Counted from the stretch's first letter, positions 8,903 through 18,219 are shown. The stretch: DNA of 64,000 nucleotides from Hyphomonas beringensis (GCF_000682755.1 NZ_AWFF01000032.1:124001-188000), one strand, 5' to 3'. Numbers and translations: made by a program. The notes: generated from the sequence alone by a model not told the origin.

Positions 8903-8929
8903 CGCCGGGCAAAACCATGCCGCCCGGCG
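8903..8929 (-). other. GC-rich hairpin in the recA 3' region
   Basis: CGCCGGGC (8903-8910) and GCCCGGCG (8922-8929) form a perfect 8-base stem with an 11-base loop, 22 bases after the recA stop. No T-run follows on the minus strand, so it is more likely an mRNA 3' stabilising structure than a terminator by itself. Confidence 0.45.
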
Positions 8930-8951
8930 CAAAATAAAGGTCTTGCCGAGA

Positions 8952-10043
8952 TCAGGCTTCCGCAGCGTCCGGCGTATCGCCTTCCTCGGCTTCCATACCG
9001 GCATTCAACAGTTCATCTGCCAGAAGGCCCGCATTGCGGCGCACGGCATCTTCGATCTCATCGGCGATCGCCGGATTTTCCTTCAGGAAGTTTCGCGTTT
9101 TTTCACGCCCCTGGCCGATCCGCTCACCATTATAGGAGTACCAGGAACCGGATTTCTCGATGACGTCCGCCTTAACGCCTAGGTCGATCAGCTCGCCCGT
9201 CTTGGAAATGCCCTCACCATAGAGGATATCGAACTCGACCTGCCGGAAAGGCGGGGCAACCTTGTTCTTCACCACTTTCACGCGCGTCTGGTTGCCAATC
9301 ACTTCGTCACGATCCTTGATCGCGCCGATACGGCGGATGTCCAAACGGACAGACGCGTAGAATTTCAAGGCATTCCCACCGGTCGTCGTCTCCGGGCTGC
9401 CAAACATGACCCCGATTTTCATCCGGATCTGGTTGATGAAGATCACCATGCATTTGGACTTGGAAATCGAGCCTGTCAGCTTGCGCAAAGCCTGGCTCAT
9501 CAGACGTGCCTGCAGGCCGGGCAGTGAATCGCCCATCTCGCCTTCAAGTTCCGCGCGCGGCGTCAGTGCCGCCACGGAGTCGATAACCAGAAGATCCACC
9601 GCGCCGGAACGCACAAGCGTGTCAGCAATCTCCAGCGCCTGCTCACCTGTATCAGGCTGCGATATCAAGAGGTCGTCCAGATCAACGCCCAGCTTGCCCG
9701 CATAGACCGGGTCCAGCGCGTGCTCGGCATCGATGAAGGCACATACACCGCCATTCTTCTGGGCCTCTGCCACACTGTGCAGCGAGAGCGTTGTCTTGCC
9801 GGAGCTTTCCGGGCCGTAGATCTCAATGATCCGCCCCTTGGGAAGACCGCCAATGCCGAGGGCGATATCGAGCCCCAGTGATCCGGTTGAGACAGCCTCA
9901 ACATCCATCACCTTCTTGTCGCCAAGGCGCATGACTGAGCCCTTGCCGAAAGAACGTTCGATGTTGCCCAGCGCTGTCTCGAGAGCTTTCTGCTTATCCA
10001 CGCCTGAATCCTTGTCCACGAGTTGTAGCGCCGCTTTGGCCAT
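8952..10043 (-). CDS. recA: Recombinase RecA
   Basis: This 363-residue protein starts [14 protein letters not shown] and has Walker [10 protein letters not shown] at residues 77-85, Walker [11 protein letters not shown], the L1/L2 DNA-binding loops and the C-terminal acidic tail ([13 protein letters not shown]), all typical of RecA. It forms filaments on single-stranded DNA for recombination and triggers LexA cleavage in the SOS response. I placed the start at 10043; upstream codons to about 10190 stay open but overlap the regulatory region and do not match the family. A LexA-like site lies about 90 bases upstream, shared with the divergent DUF2093 gene. Confidence 0.98.
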   Translation of the reverse strand: MAKAALQLVDKDSGVDKQKALETALGNIERSFGKGSVMRLGDKKVMDVEAVSTGSLGLDIALGIGGLPKGRIIEIYGPESSGKTTLSLHSVAEAQKNGGVCAFIDAEHALDPVYAGKLGVDLDDLLISQPDTGEQALEIADTLVRSGAVDLLVIDSVAALTPRAELEGEMGDSLPGLQARLMSQALRKLTGSISKSKCMVIFINQIRMKIGVMFGSPETTTGGNALKFYASVRLDIRRIGAIKDRDEVIGNQTRVKVVKNKVAPPFRQVEFDILYGEGISKTGELIDLGVKADVIEKSGSWYSYNGERIGQGREKTRNFLKENPAIADEIEDAVRRNAGLLADELLNAGMEAEEGDTPDAAEA

Positions 10044-10121
10044 GAGTCGTCTCCTTAGGTCTACCATGAGGGCTGGGTTGGCAAAGCCCCTGATTGCCAT
10101 TACTGAGTCGTATGTACCATA

Positions 10122-10147
10122 TTTGTTCCTGAGAACAAAGCGGAAAC
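10122..10147 (-). promoter_or_regulatory. Candidate LexA/SOS operator upstream of recA
   Basis: Read on the minus strand, GTTT-N7-GTTC (10147-10133) is one mismatch from the alphaproteobacterial LexA box GTTC-N7-GTTC. It overlaps a perfect 7-base inverted repeat TTTGTTC-CTGA-GAACAAA at 10122-10139. The position 80-105 bases before the recA start suits SOS control. Which of the two overlapping arrangements LexA uses cannot be told from one site. Confidence 0.5.
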
Positions 10148-10199
10148 TTTCTGTTCGCGGCATCTTTTCATCATGTGCGCAATCAGGCATGATGGAGAG

Positions 10200-10412
10200 A
10201 TGCTGACACGTTCCTCCTCCCCAAGCGGCGAAGCGCGCCTTCGCTATCTCGATGCCGACGTCGAAGTTATCACGCCGGGCGATTATGTCGTTTGCGCGGT
10301 GACCGGCCGGAAAATTCCGATCCGCGCGCTGCGCTATTGGAGCGTTGACCTTCAGGAAGCCTATTGGGATGCGGAAGCTGCAAATTCCCGCATGGTGAAG
10401 GCGAAGGATTGA
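10200..10412 (+). CDS. DUF2093 domain-containing protein
   Basis: This 70-residue protein contains [29 protein letters not shown] and [12 protein letters not shown], the conserved blocks of DUF2093, a small family largely limited to alphaproteobacteria. Its function is unknown. The CAVTG plus Lys/Pro segment resembles half of a metal knuckle, but only one Cys is present. I chose ATG 10200 because GGAGAG precedes it directly. It is divergent from recA and may share the LexA-like region, and its stop overlaps the start of the M23 gene by one base (TGATG), so the two are translationally coupled. Confidence 0.85.
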   Translation: MLTRSSSPSGEARLRYLDADVEVITPGDYVVCAVTGRKIPIRALRYWSVDLQEAYWDAEAANSRMVKAKD

Positions 10413-11305
10413 TGCGTCGCGCGCTCCTGTTCGCGCTGGCGGCCATGGGTGCAGCCTGCGCCACGGCAGAAACGCCAGCCGAAAACCAAACTGCCCAGAT
10501 GCCCGCGCCCGATTGTGGCGGCGCGCTGACCCAGGGCGGACTGGTCATCTGCCACGGCCCGGCGGGCACCGCGTTCACCGTGGCGGGCGTGGAACTTACC
10601 ACCGACGATAGCGGTACGGCCCAGTTCGGCCTCTCGACGAATGCGCCGGCTGTGATCGGCTGGTCGCATGAGAGCGGCGCCTATGGCGACCTCAAGATTG
10701 CCGAGCGCCACGATGAGTATCGCGAGATCAGCGGCTTTGACTGTGACAAGGTGGACGCCCGCTCGGAAGAGCAGAAGGCCCATGCCGGTCGCAGCTGGGT
10801 GAAAAAGCAGGACGCCTTTGCCAGCTTCAATTCCGGCCCGGGCGCGATGACCGGATTCATCAAACCCTCTGACGCCCCGACCTCATCTCCGTTCGGGCCG
10901 ACGCGGAAATATATAGGCGTCTCCAAAGTAACCGGAAAAGCCTGCGAGAAAGTCTCCGTCCATCGCGGCTATGACATGGCCGCGCCGGTGGGCACGGAGG
11001 TGGTCGCCCCCGCTGCGGGCACCGTGATCCTGGCTGATCCGGACCTGTATTATGAAGGCGGCACCGTTTTTCTGGATCATGGCCATGGGCTGGTGTCTGT
11101 CTTCATGCACCTGTCTGAAGTGGACGTGAAACCCGGTGACACGGTTCAGCGCGGAGACCTGCTGGCCAAGACCGGCAATACCGGCCGCACGACCGGGCCG
11201 CACCTGCACTGGGCCGTGAAGTGGCGCAACCCGGAAAACGACAGCCGCGACGGGGATTTCTATATCGACCCGGCCCTGCTGCTGGACCTGCCGGTGAGCG
11301 ACTGA
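10412..11305 (+). CDS. M23-family metallopeptidase, exported, possible lipoprotein
   Basis: This 297-residue protein has an N-terminal signal ([15 protein letters not shown]); the Cys near residue 16 could be a lipid attachment site, although the lipobox is not ideal. The C-terminal LytM domain has HRGYDMAAP (first zinc His and Asp), a long glycine-rich core and HLHW with the catalytic His pair. M23 enzymes cut peptidoglycan cross-bridges or act as amidase activators in the periplasm. The middle region of about 120 residues is not a domain I recognise. It is coupled to the DUF2093 gene and followed by a strong terminator. Confidence 0.87.
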   Translation: MRRALLFALAAMGAACATAETPAENQTAQMPAPDCGGALTQGGLVICHGPAGTAFTVAGVELTTDDSGTAQFGLSTNAPAVIGWSHESGAYGDLKIAERHDEYREISGFDCDKVDARSEEQKAHAGRSWVKKQDAFASFNSGPGAMTGFIKPSDAPTSSPFGPTRKYIGVSKVTGKACEKVSVHRGYDMAAPVGTEVVAPAAGTVILADPDLYYEGGTVFLDHGHGLVSVFMHLSEVDVKPGDTVQRGDLLAKTGNTGRTTGPHLHWAVKWRNPENDSRDGDFYIDPALLLDLPVSD

Positions 11306-11466
11306 CACCGCGCAAGCATGGTTAGCCCTGGCTGAACCCGCCCCTATAAAACAGACCGTTTTTGCTCACGCAGTCTTCACACGAGGGGCGCATTCTGCGC
11401 CTCAACAGGGAAGAAACACAGAGGCCTGAAGGGCGGCGCGCAGTTCCCGCTTTTGCCCGCCCAACG

Positions 11467-11520
11467 CCGCCCGCCCCGCGCTCCATCAGAAAAGGCGGGG
11501 TGGGCGGTTTTCTTATTTTT
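11467..11520 (+). terminator. Strong intrinsic terminator after the M23 gene
   Basis: CCGCCCGCCCCGC (11467-11479) pairs with GCGGGGTGGGCGG (11495-11507), 13 bases with one G-T pair, followed by TTTTCTTATTTTT. It works for plus-strand transcripts; the other strand has no T-run. Nothing else recognisable lies in 11306-11466. Confidence 0.88.
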
Positions 11521-11540
11521 ACAAGCAGGGCGCAGATTGC

Positions 11541-12263
11541 CTAGCCACTCGCTGGCCGGGGCGGAGGCTTGTAAGCATCCAGGTCCGCCCAGTGACAGAA
11601 ACACCAGGCATCATAAAGTTTGCGCTGCAACGGATCCTTCCGCCTGAGCCGCCGGCAATATCCGGGCGGTCGCCCGACGCGCAGCGGATGAAGTCGGCAA
11701 GGCTTTTCCCGTATGACCTTCAACCGCCGGGCCTGCCACATGGCCATACGGCGCGCGGCCTTTTCCGGATCTTCGCAGGATGCCTCCAGCCGGGCGAGCC
11801 GACGGGCGAGACTGCCTGCCTCCACCTCCTCCAGCACATCGGGAGCCTCAGGCTCTGGCGCGCGGGGCGTGCCAAACAGCCAGATGGAGGGCCGGGCGGT
11901 GTAATCAATCGAGCTGCGCTGACCCGGCAGATAGAGCCGCAGCGTATCGGCCGTGGCGAGCTGTCCCGGCCCTTTCCGTGCGCCTGGCGCTTGGGACGGC
12001 ACAGCTTTCTGCCCGTGCGGCGCCTGCCCGGTGGACGGCTTTGGCGGGGTCCAGGTCACGTCAATTTCCATGGCGCGCAGATAGATCATGCGCCGCACCA
12101 GCGATTCCAGAATACGCAGTTTGCGCCGCGCGCCATAGTACACGGTATACGGAACGAGCCCGCTGCCATCACCCAGACTGGCGCGTAGCTGCGCGAGCAG
12201 CCCGGCCACAAAGGGCCAGGCTTTCTCAAGCCATCTGCGCGTTACCGGATGCATCTCGAACAT
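11541..12263 (-). CDS. Conserved hypothetical protein, function unknown
   Basis: I do not recognise this 240-residue protein. It is basic, with many Arg residues, a Pro/Gly/Lys-rich linker at roughly 75-100 (STGQAPHGQKAVPSQAPGAR) and an Arg-rich helical C-terminal third ending in DAWCFCHWADLDAY, where Cys and His are close together. There is no signal peptide or clear membrane segment. The codon use and GC content match the neighbours and the linker looks like a real low-complexity region, so it is probably expressed. It is convergent with the M23 gene and divergent from the kinase. Met at 12254 is an alternative start. Confidence 0.6.
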   Translation of the reverse strand: MFEMHPVTRRWLEKAWPFVAGLLAQLRASLGDGSGLVPYTVYYGARRKLRILESLVRRMIYLRAMEIDVTWTPPKPSTGQAPHGQKAVPSQAPGARKGPGQLATADTLRLYLPGQRSSIDYTARPSIWLFGTPRAPEPEAPDVLEEVEAGSLARRLARLEASCEDPEKAARRMAMWQARRLKVIREKPCRLHPLRVGRPPGYCRRLRRKDPLQRKLYDAWCFCHWADLDAYKPPPRPASG

Positions 12264-12354
12264 GGGCCCAGCATAGACTCAAGATGCGTGGGGTAGGATA
12301 AGTTTATGATATCCGCCGGAGAGCCCAGCCCCGGCACTCATTTGAAAGGCCCCT

Positions 12355-13137
12355 ATGCCCGGCATGGCAGCCCCTTTGAGCGCCTTTGTGGACGCCGCCC
12401 TCGCGCGGGCGGGCGGCACGCCACCAATCCTGTTTGTGTCGGGCGCGCAGGGCATCGGCAAGTCCACGGCGCTAAGCCGTGTGATTGAAACGTCGCCGCA
12501 CCGCCTTGTCGGCATGAGCCTGGATGATTTTTACCTGACCCGCGCCGAGCGCGCGCAATTGTCGGAAAGCGTGCACCCTCTCAGTGAGACTCGCGGCCCG
12601 CCGGGCACGCATGATGTGGCGCTGCTGACGGAAACGTTGAGCGATTTGCAACAGGGCAATGCCCCCGTGCGCGTGCCGATATTTGACAAGCGCAGCGATG
12701 ACCGTCTGCCCACAGAAGACTGGCGCGCTCTGCCCTCGCGGCCGGATGCGATCCTCCTTGAAGGCTGGATGATGGGCGTGCTGCCGGATTTTACCTCTCT
12801 GGAGACACCGCCGCTGAACGCGGTGGAGGCCGCGCCGGGCGCGCTCGCCTGGCGGCGCTGGCAGGAGGAACAGCTGGCCGGCCCCTATGCGGCGCTATGG
12901 GACAGGGCGGATGCGTTCTGTCATTTCGACGCGCCGGGTTTTGACTGCGTGCTGCGCTGGCGCACGCAGCAGGAAGCGCAAAATCAGGGCGTAGCGCTGG
13001 CCGACCTGCCCGAGGCGCGCAAGGACTGGGTACGAAACTTCATCGCCCACTATGAGCGCCTCACCCGCCGCATGCTAAGCGGCACGCGCCGGGAGGGCGT
13101 TGTCGTGAAGGTGGGCGCGAATAGAGACGTGGCTTGA
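12355..13137 (+). CDS. P-loop kinase resembling D-glycerate 3-kinase
   Basis: This 260-residue protein has Walker A GAQGIGKST near residue 30, followed by MSLDDFYLTRAER, the substrate-binding DDFY motif shared with uridine kinase, pantothenate kinase and plant-type glycerate kinase. RGPPGTHD and PIFDKRSDDRLP near residues 83-120 match the GLYK/YggC group, and ILLEGWMMG serves as Walker B. I infer phosphorylation of D-glycerate to 3-phosphoglycerate in the cytoplasm, but other small hydroxy-acids are possible. ATG 12355 follows GAAAGG; Met at residue 4 is an alternative. It is probably monocistronic, with the AT-rich gene next to it of different origin. Confidence 0.75.
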   Translation: MPGMAAPLSAFVDAALARAGGTPPILFVSGAQGIGKSTALSRVIETSPHRLVGMSLDDFYLTRAERAQLSESVHPLSETRGPPGTHDVALLTETLSDLQQGNAPVRVPIFDKRSDDRLPTEDWRALPSRPDAILLEGWMMGVLPDFTSLETPPLNAVEAAPGALAWRRWQEEQLAGPYAALWDRADAFCHFDAPGFDCVLRWRTQQEAQNQGVALADLPEARKDWVRNFIAHYERLTRRMLSGTRREGVVVKVGANRDVA

Positions 13138-13224
13138 GGATGAAGCGAGAAAAGTATGCCTGTACAATATATGATAACCACCTAAGGCTGTAACGCAGCC
13201 AAGAAATCAGGAGGAACAGAGCCA

Positions 13225-14415
13225 ATGGATGAAAATTCTGATATTAACTTGGAGGTAAGTGGCAAAGGTTTCAAACTCGAATTCAGAACCGAAGATGATT
13301 TGAAGGAATATCTTTCCGCGCACCAAAACTTCTGCTCTCAATTTGATTTGAAAAAGATCCAAAAAGTGGAATACGGACGCGCGATTAATCAGAAAGTGGA
13401 CCGTGCCAAGAGCATAGTTACACGGGTTAGCAGTTATATGAATTCGGCCGACGCAAAGAATCTGATTGAAAAAGAATTTTCTGAAAACTTCCCTCCATAC
13501 ACGACCCCAGTGGCTCAGCATCTGCATGACATATATGAGCAAGACGGCCCACATCGTTTTGCTGGCGCTCTTATGGCGTACACAAATTATAATTACACAC
13601 CAAACTTTTCTGCCCCAGACCTTTTAAAAGGCTTTGTAAAACTTTGCTTATACGAAGAAAGTATAGACCAAGTATCAGCAGCGGCTTCCAGGAAGAGCTT
13701 GGAAGAGATACGACGTCTCTACCAAAGACGCCTAAATTCTGACGGAAAAAAATATGAAAAAGCGCTAACCGACATAAGCGAGACTCATCAACAGCTATCG
13801 ACGTCTATCGAAAATAGCTCTTTCGCTTGGAATCATAATTTCTCTAAGTTTCAATCTCAAGCACGAGCAAAGCTTCAGGATACGACTTCAAGCTTTCTCG
13901 ACTTTCAGAAATCATATGAAGATTCTCTACGTCTTAGCCGCCCTAGGAAGTATTGGTCCAAAAAGGCAACCGACCATAATAAGGCTGCACGTAGGTACCG
14001 CCTCTCAGCATTGGGGTGGCTAGTAATTGCTGGCGCTCTCACCGTATTTGGCCTTTGGGAACTGTTTCTATACGCAAAAGAAAATTTTGCGGTCTCTGAA
14101 GATCAGACTCCACTTCCAATATCTCTACTTATCACCTTGGGCGCGATGGGACTGGTTGGAACGAGCGTCTTCTTTTGGGTGGGCCGCCTGTTAGTTCGGC
14201 TCTGGCTGAGCGAACTACATTTGGCGATGGATGCAAGCGAAAGGGTAACAATGATTGAATCATTCTTGGCATTGAGAGCGTCGGGAACAGTTTCTGACGA
14301 AGAACGGCAATTAGTTTTGGCGGCACTATTCAGGCCGACCCAAGATGGTATCGTCAAAGACGATGCATCCGCCGACCCGTTAATAACGGCATTAGCTTCT
14401 CGAATATTAAGGTAG
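13225..14415 (+). CDS. DUF6161-like membrane protein of lower GC content
   Basis: This 396-residue protein has a soluble N-terminal two-thirds with long charged helices, probably coiled coil at 150-240, then two membrane spans at about 265-290 and 300-325, then a conserved cytoplasmic tail with LSELHLAMDASERVTMIESF and ALFRPTQDGIVKDD. The tail reminds me of the DUF6161 family; function is unknown. Four 60-base lines I counted have 42-52 percent GC, against about 63 percent in a neighbouring line, and codons ending in A/T are common. This points to recent transfer. AGGAGG precedes the ATG by 10 bases. The flanking genes are ordinary and there are no visible mobile-element ends. Confidence 0.8.
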   Translation: MDENSDINLEVSGKGFKLEFRTEDDLKEYLSAHQNFCSQFDLKKIQKVEYGRAINQKVDRAKSIVTRVSSYMNSADAKNLIEKEFSENFPPYTTPVAQHLHDIYEQDGPHRFAGALMAYTNYNYTPNFSAPDLLKGFVKLCLYEESIDQVSAAASRKSLEEIRRLYQRRLNSDGKKYEKALTDISETHQQLSTSIENSSFAWNHNFSKFQSQARAKLQDTTSSFLDFQKSYEDSLRLSRPRKYWSKKATDHNKAARRYRLSALGWLVIAGALTVFGLWELFLYAKENFAVSEDQTPLPISLLITLGAMGLVGTSVFFWVGRLLVRLWLSELHLAMDASERVTMIESFLALRASGTVSDEERQLVLAALFRPTQDGIVKDDASADPLITALASRILR

Positions 14416-14425
14416 AGCCCCCGCC

Positions 14426-15397
14426 CTACGGGATGAGGACCGTCGCGCCGGTTGTTTTGCCGCTTTCTATCGCTTCATGGGCCTTGGCGGCGTCTGTTAG
14501 CGGGAAGCGCTGGCCGATGTCGGCTTTGATGGTGCCGAGCTTCAGGGCACTGAAGAGCAGGCTGGCGCCGCGGACGAGGCTTTCCGGAGTCTGAATGAAG
14601 CTGAACAGGACGGGCCGCGTCATGACCAGCGAGCCGCCCTGTGCGAGCCGGCCCGGCGGGATCGGGTCGACCGGCCCGGAGGCATTGCCATAGGTGACGA
14701 ACCAGCCCGCCGTGCGCAGGCTGGACAGGCTTTCTTCCGCACTGATCTTGCCGACACTGTCATAGGCGACATCCACGCCGCGCCCATCCGTCAGGTCACG
14801 CACTTTTCGCGAGACGCCTTCATAGCCGACGATCACATCTGACGCGCCGAGCGCCCTGGCCTTTTCGGCTTTCTCCTCCGTCGAGGTGACGGCGATGACG
14901 CGCGCGCCAAGGCTGGCCGCCCATGGCACAAGAAGGCTGCCGACGCCGCCGACAGGCGCCCAGACCAATGCCGTGTCGCCCGCCTGAATTGCGCGCACTT
15001 CAAACAGCAGGCACCAGGCCGTCAGGCCTTTCAGCAGTACGGCGGCGGCCTCTTGCGGCGGCACTTCGGCCGGAAGGGCCAGCATGCGCTCTACCGGGCC
15101 GGTGAAGTGGCTGGCATAGGTGCCCGCGCCGAGATAAGCGACCGCATCGCCGGGCTTCAGGCTGGTCACGCCCTCGCCCACTTCCTGCACGATGCCCGCA
15201 CCTTCCTGGCCGGGCGTGAACGGCATGCGCACGGGGTACAGCCCGGTGCGGTGATAGGTGTCGATGAAATTGAGGCCGGAGGCGCTCTGGCGGACAAGGA
15301 CTTCGCCTTCGCCTGGCTTGCGGGGCTCAAACTGTTCAACCTTCAGGACTTCCGGCCCGCCGGTCTCATGCATCTGGATGCGATATGGATGTGTCAT
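14426..15397 (-). CDS. NADPH:quinone oxidoreductase-like MDR protein
   Basis: This 323-residue protein matches the quinone oxidoreductase (QorA/zeta-crystallin) group: [38 protein letters not shown], then the Rossmann loop [15 protein letters not shown] and the YDSVGK motif. Zinc ligands are absent. The enzyme reduces quinones by one electron with NADPH in the cytoplasm. It starts at 15397; the start codon shares CATG with a possible upstream start of the divergent rnhB. Its stop is 10 bases from the convergent DUF6161-like gene. A longer open frame upstream overlaps rnhB in antisense and was not used. Confidence 0.88.
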   Translation of the reverse strand: MTHPYRIQMHETGGPEVLKVEQFEPRKPGEGEVLVRQSASGLNFIDTYHRTGLYPVRMPFTPGQEGAGIVQEVGEGVTSLKPGDAVAYLGAGTYASHFTGPVERMLALPAEVPPQEAAAVLLKGLTAWCLLFEVRAIQAGDTALVWAPVGGVGSLLVPWAASLGARVIAVTSTEEKAEKARALGASDVIVGYEGVSRKVRDLTDGRGVDVAYDSVGKISAEESLSSLRTAGWFVTYGNASGPVDPIPPGRLAQGGSLVMTRPVLFSFIQTPESLVRGASLLFSALKLGTIKADIGQRFPLTDAAKAHEAIESGKTTGATVLIP

Positions 15398-15458
15398 GCC
15401 TGCAGTTGAAGCGCGGAGCGCGCTGGAGCGCAAGAGCGACTCGCGTTTCTGTGGCGGA

Positions 15459-16043
15459 ATGAACGGTAGTTTGCTTCTTGTGGCGGGCGTCGATGAGGCG
15501 GGCCGCGGCCCCTGGGCCGGGCCGGTGACGGCGGGCGCAGTGATTCTGGACCCGGCGCGGCCGATTGAAGGCCTGACCGATTCCAAGAAGCTGAGCGAGA
15601 AACGCCGCGAGGCGCTGGCCCCGATCATCCGCGAGCGGGCGGCGGCCTGGAGTGTCGCCCATGCGAGCCCGGAAGAGATCGACCGGATGAACATTCGCGA
15701 GGCGACCTTCCTGGCGATGAGTCGCGCGATTGAAGGCCTCGGCATGGCGCCGGAAGAAATCCTAATCGATGGCAACGCCCTGCCGAAAGGCCTGCCCTGC
15801 CCGGCCACGGCGATTGTGAAGGGCGACCTGACAGAGCCCGCCATCTCTGCGGCCTCAATCCTGGCGAAGACAGTGCGCGACGCCCTGATGCGGGAAATGG
15901 ACGCCGCCTTCCCGGCCTATGGCTTTGCCGGCCACAAGGGATATGGCACGGCGGCGCATGCTGCAGCCCTGACCGAGCACGGCCCCTGCCCGCACCACCG
16001 GATGAGCTTTGCGCCGGTCAAACGCGCCCTGCAAAACGCCTGA
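15459..16043 (+). CDS. rnhB: Ribonuclease HII
   Basis: This 194-residue protein has the RNase HII core: [14 protein letters not shown] with catalytic Asp12 and Glu13, [41 protein letters not shown] and the HKGYGTAAH motif. It removes single ribonucleotides and RNA primers from DNA in the cytoplasm. The start is uncertain: ATG 15459 gives the usual length, while ATG 15396 adds 21 residues and would overlap the start codon of the divergent quinone oxidoreductase. Neither has a strong ribosome site. The gene may be coupled with whatever promoter lies inside the quinone oxidoreductase 5' end. Confidence 0.93.
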   Translation: MNGSLLLVAGVDEAGRGPWAGPVTAGAVILDPARPIEGLTDSKKLSEKRREALAPIIRERAAAWSVAHASPEEIDRMNIREATFLAMSRAIEGLGMAPEEILIDGNALPKGLPCPATAIVKGDLTEPAISAASILAKTVRDALMREMDAAFPAYGFAGHKGYGTAAHAAALTEHGPCPHHRMSFAPVKRALQNA

Positions 16044-16176
16044 AGCTCGCCCGGGCGCTTAACATATTGGGCGAATTTGTAAGGAATTGGCCCAAGCAAG
16101 GCCCGCAAACAGCCACATTTTAACGCCTGATTAACCAAGGCGGTAGAGCTTCCCGCACATCTGGAGGGCACGCACG

Positions 16177-16599
16177 ATGTGGATTCTTTTTGGCTGGCAT
16201 ACCTGGTGGGGTGAATCCGGGCGGCCGTATCGGTTCAAGATTACGCTGACGAAAAAGGGCCTGCCCGAAGGCGGCGGCATCTATGTGTTCGTGCGGCGCC
16301 GTTTCGTGTTCTTTCTGTTCCCGCTCTATATCGGCAAGGCGACGAACTTTAAATCGCGTCTGATCGGCCATGAGCGCTGGTGGGAAGCCTGGTGGAAGCG
16401 CGGCGCGACTGAGCGCCATGTGCTGGTTATCAAGAAGCCGGGGGACCGGGCCCGCGTGGAAGAGGATCTGATCCGCAATTATCAGCCACGCATGAATGAC
16501 ATCCTGATCCCGCGCGGCGCCAATGACGGCCCGAATAATGTCCGCCTGCGCCGCTGGTGGAAGATCAAACGCTGGTTCCGTATCCCGTTCTTTGGCTAG
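16177..16599 (+). CDS. Small GIY-YIG-like nuclease domain protein
   Basis: This 140-residue protein has GIYVFVRR followed by LYIGKATNF (the GIY and YIG strands), then SRLIGHERWW, and an EEDLIRNYQPRMN segment that supplies the metal-binding Glu and the conserved Asn of the GIY-YIG fold. Flanking sequence is rich in Trp and Arg, suggesting tight nucleic-acid contact. GIY-YIG domains cut DNA in repair or homing; a stand-alone one of this size has no known role. It is followed by a hairpin terminator. No neighbouring partner is obvious. Confidence 0.72.
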   Translation: MWILFGWHTWWGESGRPYRFKITLTKKGLPEGGGIYVFVRRRFVFFLFPLYIGKATNFKSRLIGHERWWEAWWKRGATERHVLVIKKPGDRARVEEDLIRNYQPRMNDILIPRGANDGPNNVRLRRWWKIKRWFRIPFFG

Positions 16600-16607
16600 G
16601 CCCTGGG

Positions 16608-16638
16608 GCAGGCCCTGAGCCTGCGGAGCCCGGTTTTT
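16608..16638 (+). terminator. Probable intrinsic terminator after the GIY-YIG gene
   Basis: GCAGGC (16608-16613) and GCCTGC (16619-16624) form a stem with a 5-base loop; after nine bases (GGAGCCCGG) comes TTTTT at 16634-16638. The GGGG before the stem can pair with part of GGAGCCCGG to lengthen it towards the T-run. Confidence 0.5.
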
Positions 16639-16770
16639 CTGACATTTCAAGCTGTTGGCAGGCTTTTGACGTGGCACTGGCGGGGCCCTGACACAGAGCT
16701 GGCGTGGTGCGTGAGGGGTTTTTCCGCTGTCTGGATGGGGTAAGTTTCACCCCGTGCCGGAGACAAACAG

Positions 16771-17232
16771 ATGCAATTTCAGGCCGACGCCAACAAGATC
16801 AAACGCTGGAGAGAAGAGCGCCACTGGTCGCAGGAGCACCTTGCCGACCTCGCCGGCATCGGCCTGAGGACGGTGCAGCGCATCGAACGGGGCGACAAGG
16901 CATCCGGCGAGTCCCTCAAGGCGCTGGCGGCGGCGTTCAATGTCGACGTCATGGCGCTGACACTGGACGCAAAGACAGAGGCCGAGGCGCTGATCCGCCA
17001 GAAACAGGCCAAGGTGACCGCCGGCATGCGGCTGGCCTTCTTCATACATATGGGCAGCTATCTGTTCGGCATGCTGCTGTTCGCAGGCATCAGCCTGGGC
17101 ATTGGCGGCAAACATTATGTGATGTTGTGGCCAACCATCTGGTGGACCGTGGGCTTTGCCGCGCACGCGCTGACCGTGGCCATCGTGGAACTTACCTATC
17201 GTTATGAGCGCGAGGTTGGCACAGGGCGGTGA
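16771..17232 (+). CDS. XRE-type HTH protein with a C-terminal 2TM domain
   Basis: This 153-residue protein has an N-terminal lambda-Cro/C1-type helix-turn-helix (residues about 8-60, with WSQEHLADLAGIGLRTVQRIERG) joined to two membrane spans (roughly 92-113 and 120-142) of the 2TM type. Such proteins are membrane-anchored transcription regulators, often controlling their own expression; targets are unknown here. GGAGACAAACAG places a ribosome site just before ATG 16771. It lies between the GIY-YIG gene and ttcA and is probably independent of both. Confidence 0.82.
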   Translation: MQFQADANKIKRWREERHWSQEHLADLAGIGLRTVQRIERGDKASGESLKALAAAFNVDVMALTLDAKTEAEALIRQKQAKVTAGMRLAFFIHMGSYLFGMLLFAGISLGIGGKHYVMLWPTIWWTVGFAAHALTVAIVELTYRYEREVGTGR

Positions 17233-17294
17233 AGCGGGCGCCGTTTCTGCGCCGGGGTCTTCCCGTTTTCGGCATCTCGTGAGATAGGGCGGGC

Positions 17295-18188
17295 ATGGCA
17301 GATGATGCGTCCTCTTTCTCCAAGGCCCCGCCCCTGTTTGCGGATGCGCCCGGCGGTGTCAGCTTCAAGAAGCTGCGCAAGCGGCTGGTGCGCGGCGCGC
17401 TGAAGGCGATCGACGACTACAAGATGGTCGACCGGCGCGCGGTGGATGCCGGAGAGGCCAAACGCCCGAAATGGCTGGTCTGCCTGTCAGGCGGCAAGGA
17501 CTCTTATGGCCTGCTGGCCGTTTTGCTGGACCTGCAATGGCAGGGCGCTCTGCCGGTGGACCTGGTCGCGTGCAATCTGGACCAGGGCCAGCCGGGCTTT
17601 CCGAAACATGTGCTACCGGAATGGCTGGACAAGGTGGGCGTGAAGTACCGGATCGAGACGCAGGACACCTATTCCATCGTCACCGAAAAAGTGCCGGAGG
17701 GGCGCACATTCTGCGCAATGTGTTCGCGCCTGCGACGGGGCATTCTCTACCGAATGGCACGTGAAGAAGGCTGTGACGCCATCGTGCTGGGCCACCACCG
17801 CGACGATGCGCTGGAAACCTTCATGATGAATTTCGTGCATGGCGGACGGCTCGCCGCGATGCCGCCGAAATTGTTGAATGATGAGGGCGATTGCTTTGTC
17901 CTGCGCCCGCTGATCACGGCGGCGGAAGACGACCTCGCCAAGTTTGCCGAGGCAATGGAGTTCCCGATCATCCCGTGCAATCTGTGCGGCAGTCAGGACG
18001 GCCTGCAGCGCGTCGCGATGAAGCAGATGCTGGATGAGTGGGAACGCAAGAAACCAGGCGTGCGCCAGGTGATGGCCCACGCGCTGGCGACAGTCCGGCC
18101 GAGCCATCTGCACGATGCGCGCGTGTTTGACTTTGCAGGGCTGGCGATCGGCGATACGGGCGAAGACGACCCGAACGTGCCATTCTAA
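17295..18188 (+). CDS. ttcA: tRNA 2-thiocytidine synthetase TtcA
   Basis: This 297-residue protein has the PP-loop SGGKDS at residues 65-70 and the two Cys pairs of TtcA, C139-x2-C142 and C227-x2-C230, which hold a [4Fe-4S] cluster together with the persulfide chemistry. [12 protein letters not shown] is the second family signature. The enzyme adenylates C32 of certain tRNAs and replaces its O2 with sulfur in the cytoplasm. ATG 17295 is the natural start. The hairpin after the stop is oriented mainly for the gene on the other strand. Confidence 0.93.
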   Translation: MADDASSFSKAPPLFADAPGGVSFKKLRKRLVRGALKAIDDYKMVDRRAVDAGEAKRPKWLVCLSGGKDSYGLLAVLLDLQWQGALPVDLVACNLDQGQPGFPKHVLPEWLDKVGVKYRIETQDTYSIVTEKVPEGRTFCAMCSRLRRGILYRMAREEGCDAIVLGHHRDDALETFMMNFVHGGRLAAMPPKLLNDEGDCFVLRPLITAAEDDLAKFAEAMEFPIIPCNLCGSQDGLQRVAMKQMLDEWERKKPGVRQVMAHALATVRPSHLHDARVFDFAGLAIGDTGEDDPNVPF

Positions 18189-18219
18189 AAACCGCCCTCC
18201 CTGCAAAAAGGGAGAGCGG
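18187..18219 (-). terminator. Intrinsic terminator of the downstream acyl-CoA dehydrogenase gene
   Basis: On the minus strand CCGC-T-CTCCC (18219-18210) and GGGAG-G-GCGG (18201-18192) form a stem with one mismatch, followed by TTTTT (18191-18187). It lies about 70 bases after the stop of the gene at 18290. For ttcA on the plus strand there is no T-run. Confidence 0.75.

Noticed and set aside
11306-11466. A possible small RNA between the M23 gene and its terminator.
   Set aside because: No promoter, no known RNA motif; it reads as a plain 3' untranslated region.
14426-15844. A longer start for the quinone oxidoreductase, reaching to 15844.
   Set aside because: The extra N-terminal part is the antisense of rnhB and lacks domain similarity.
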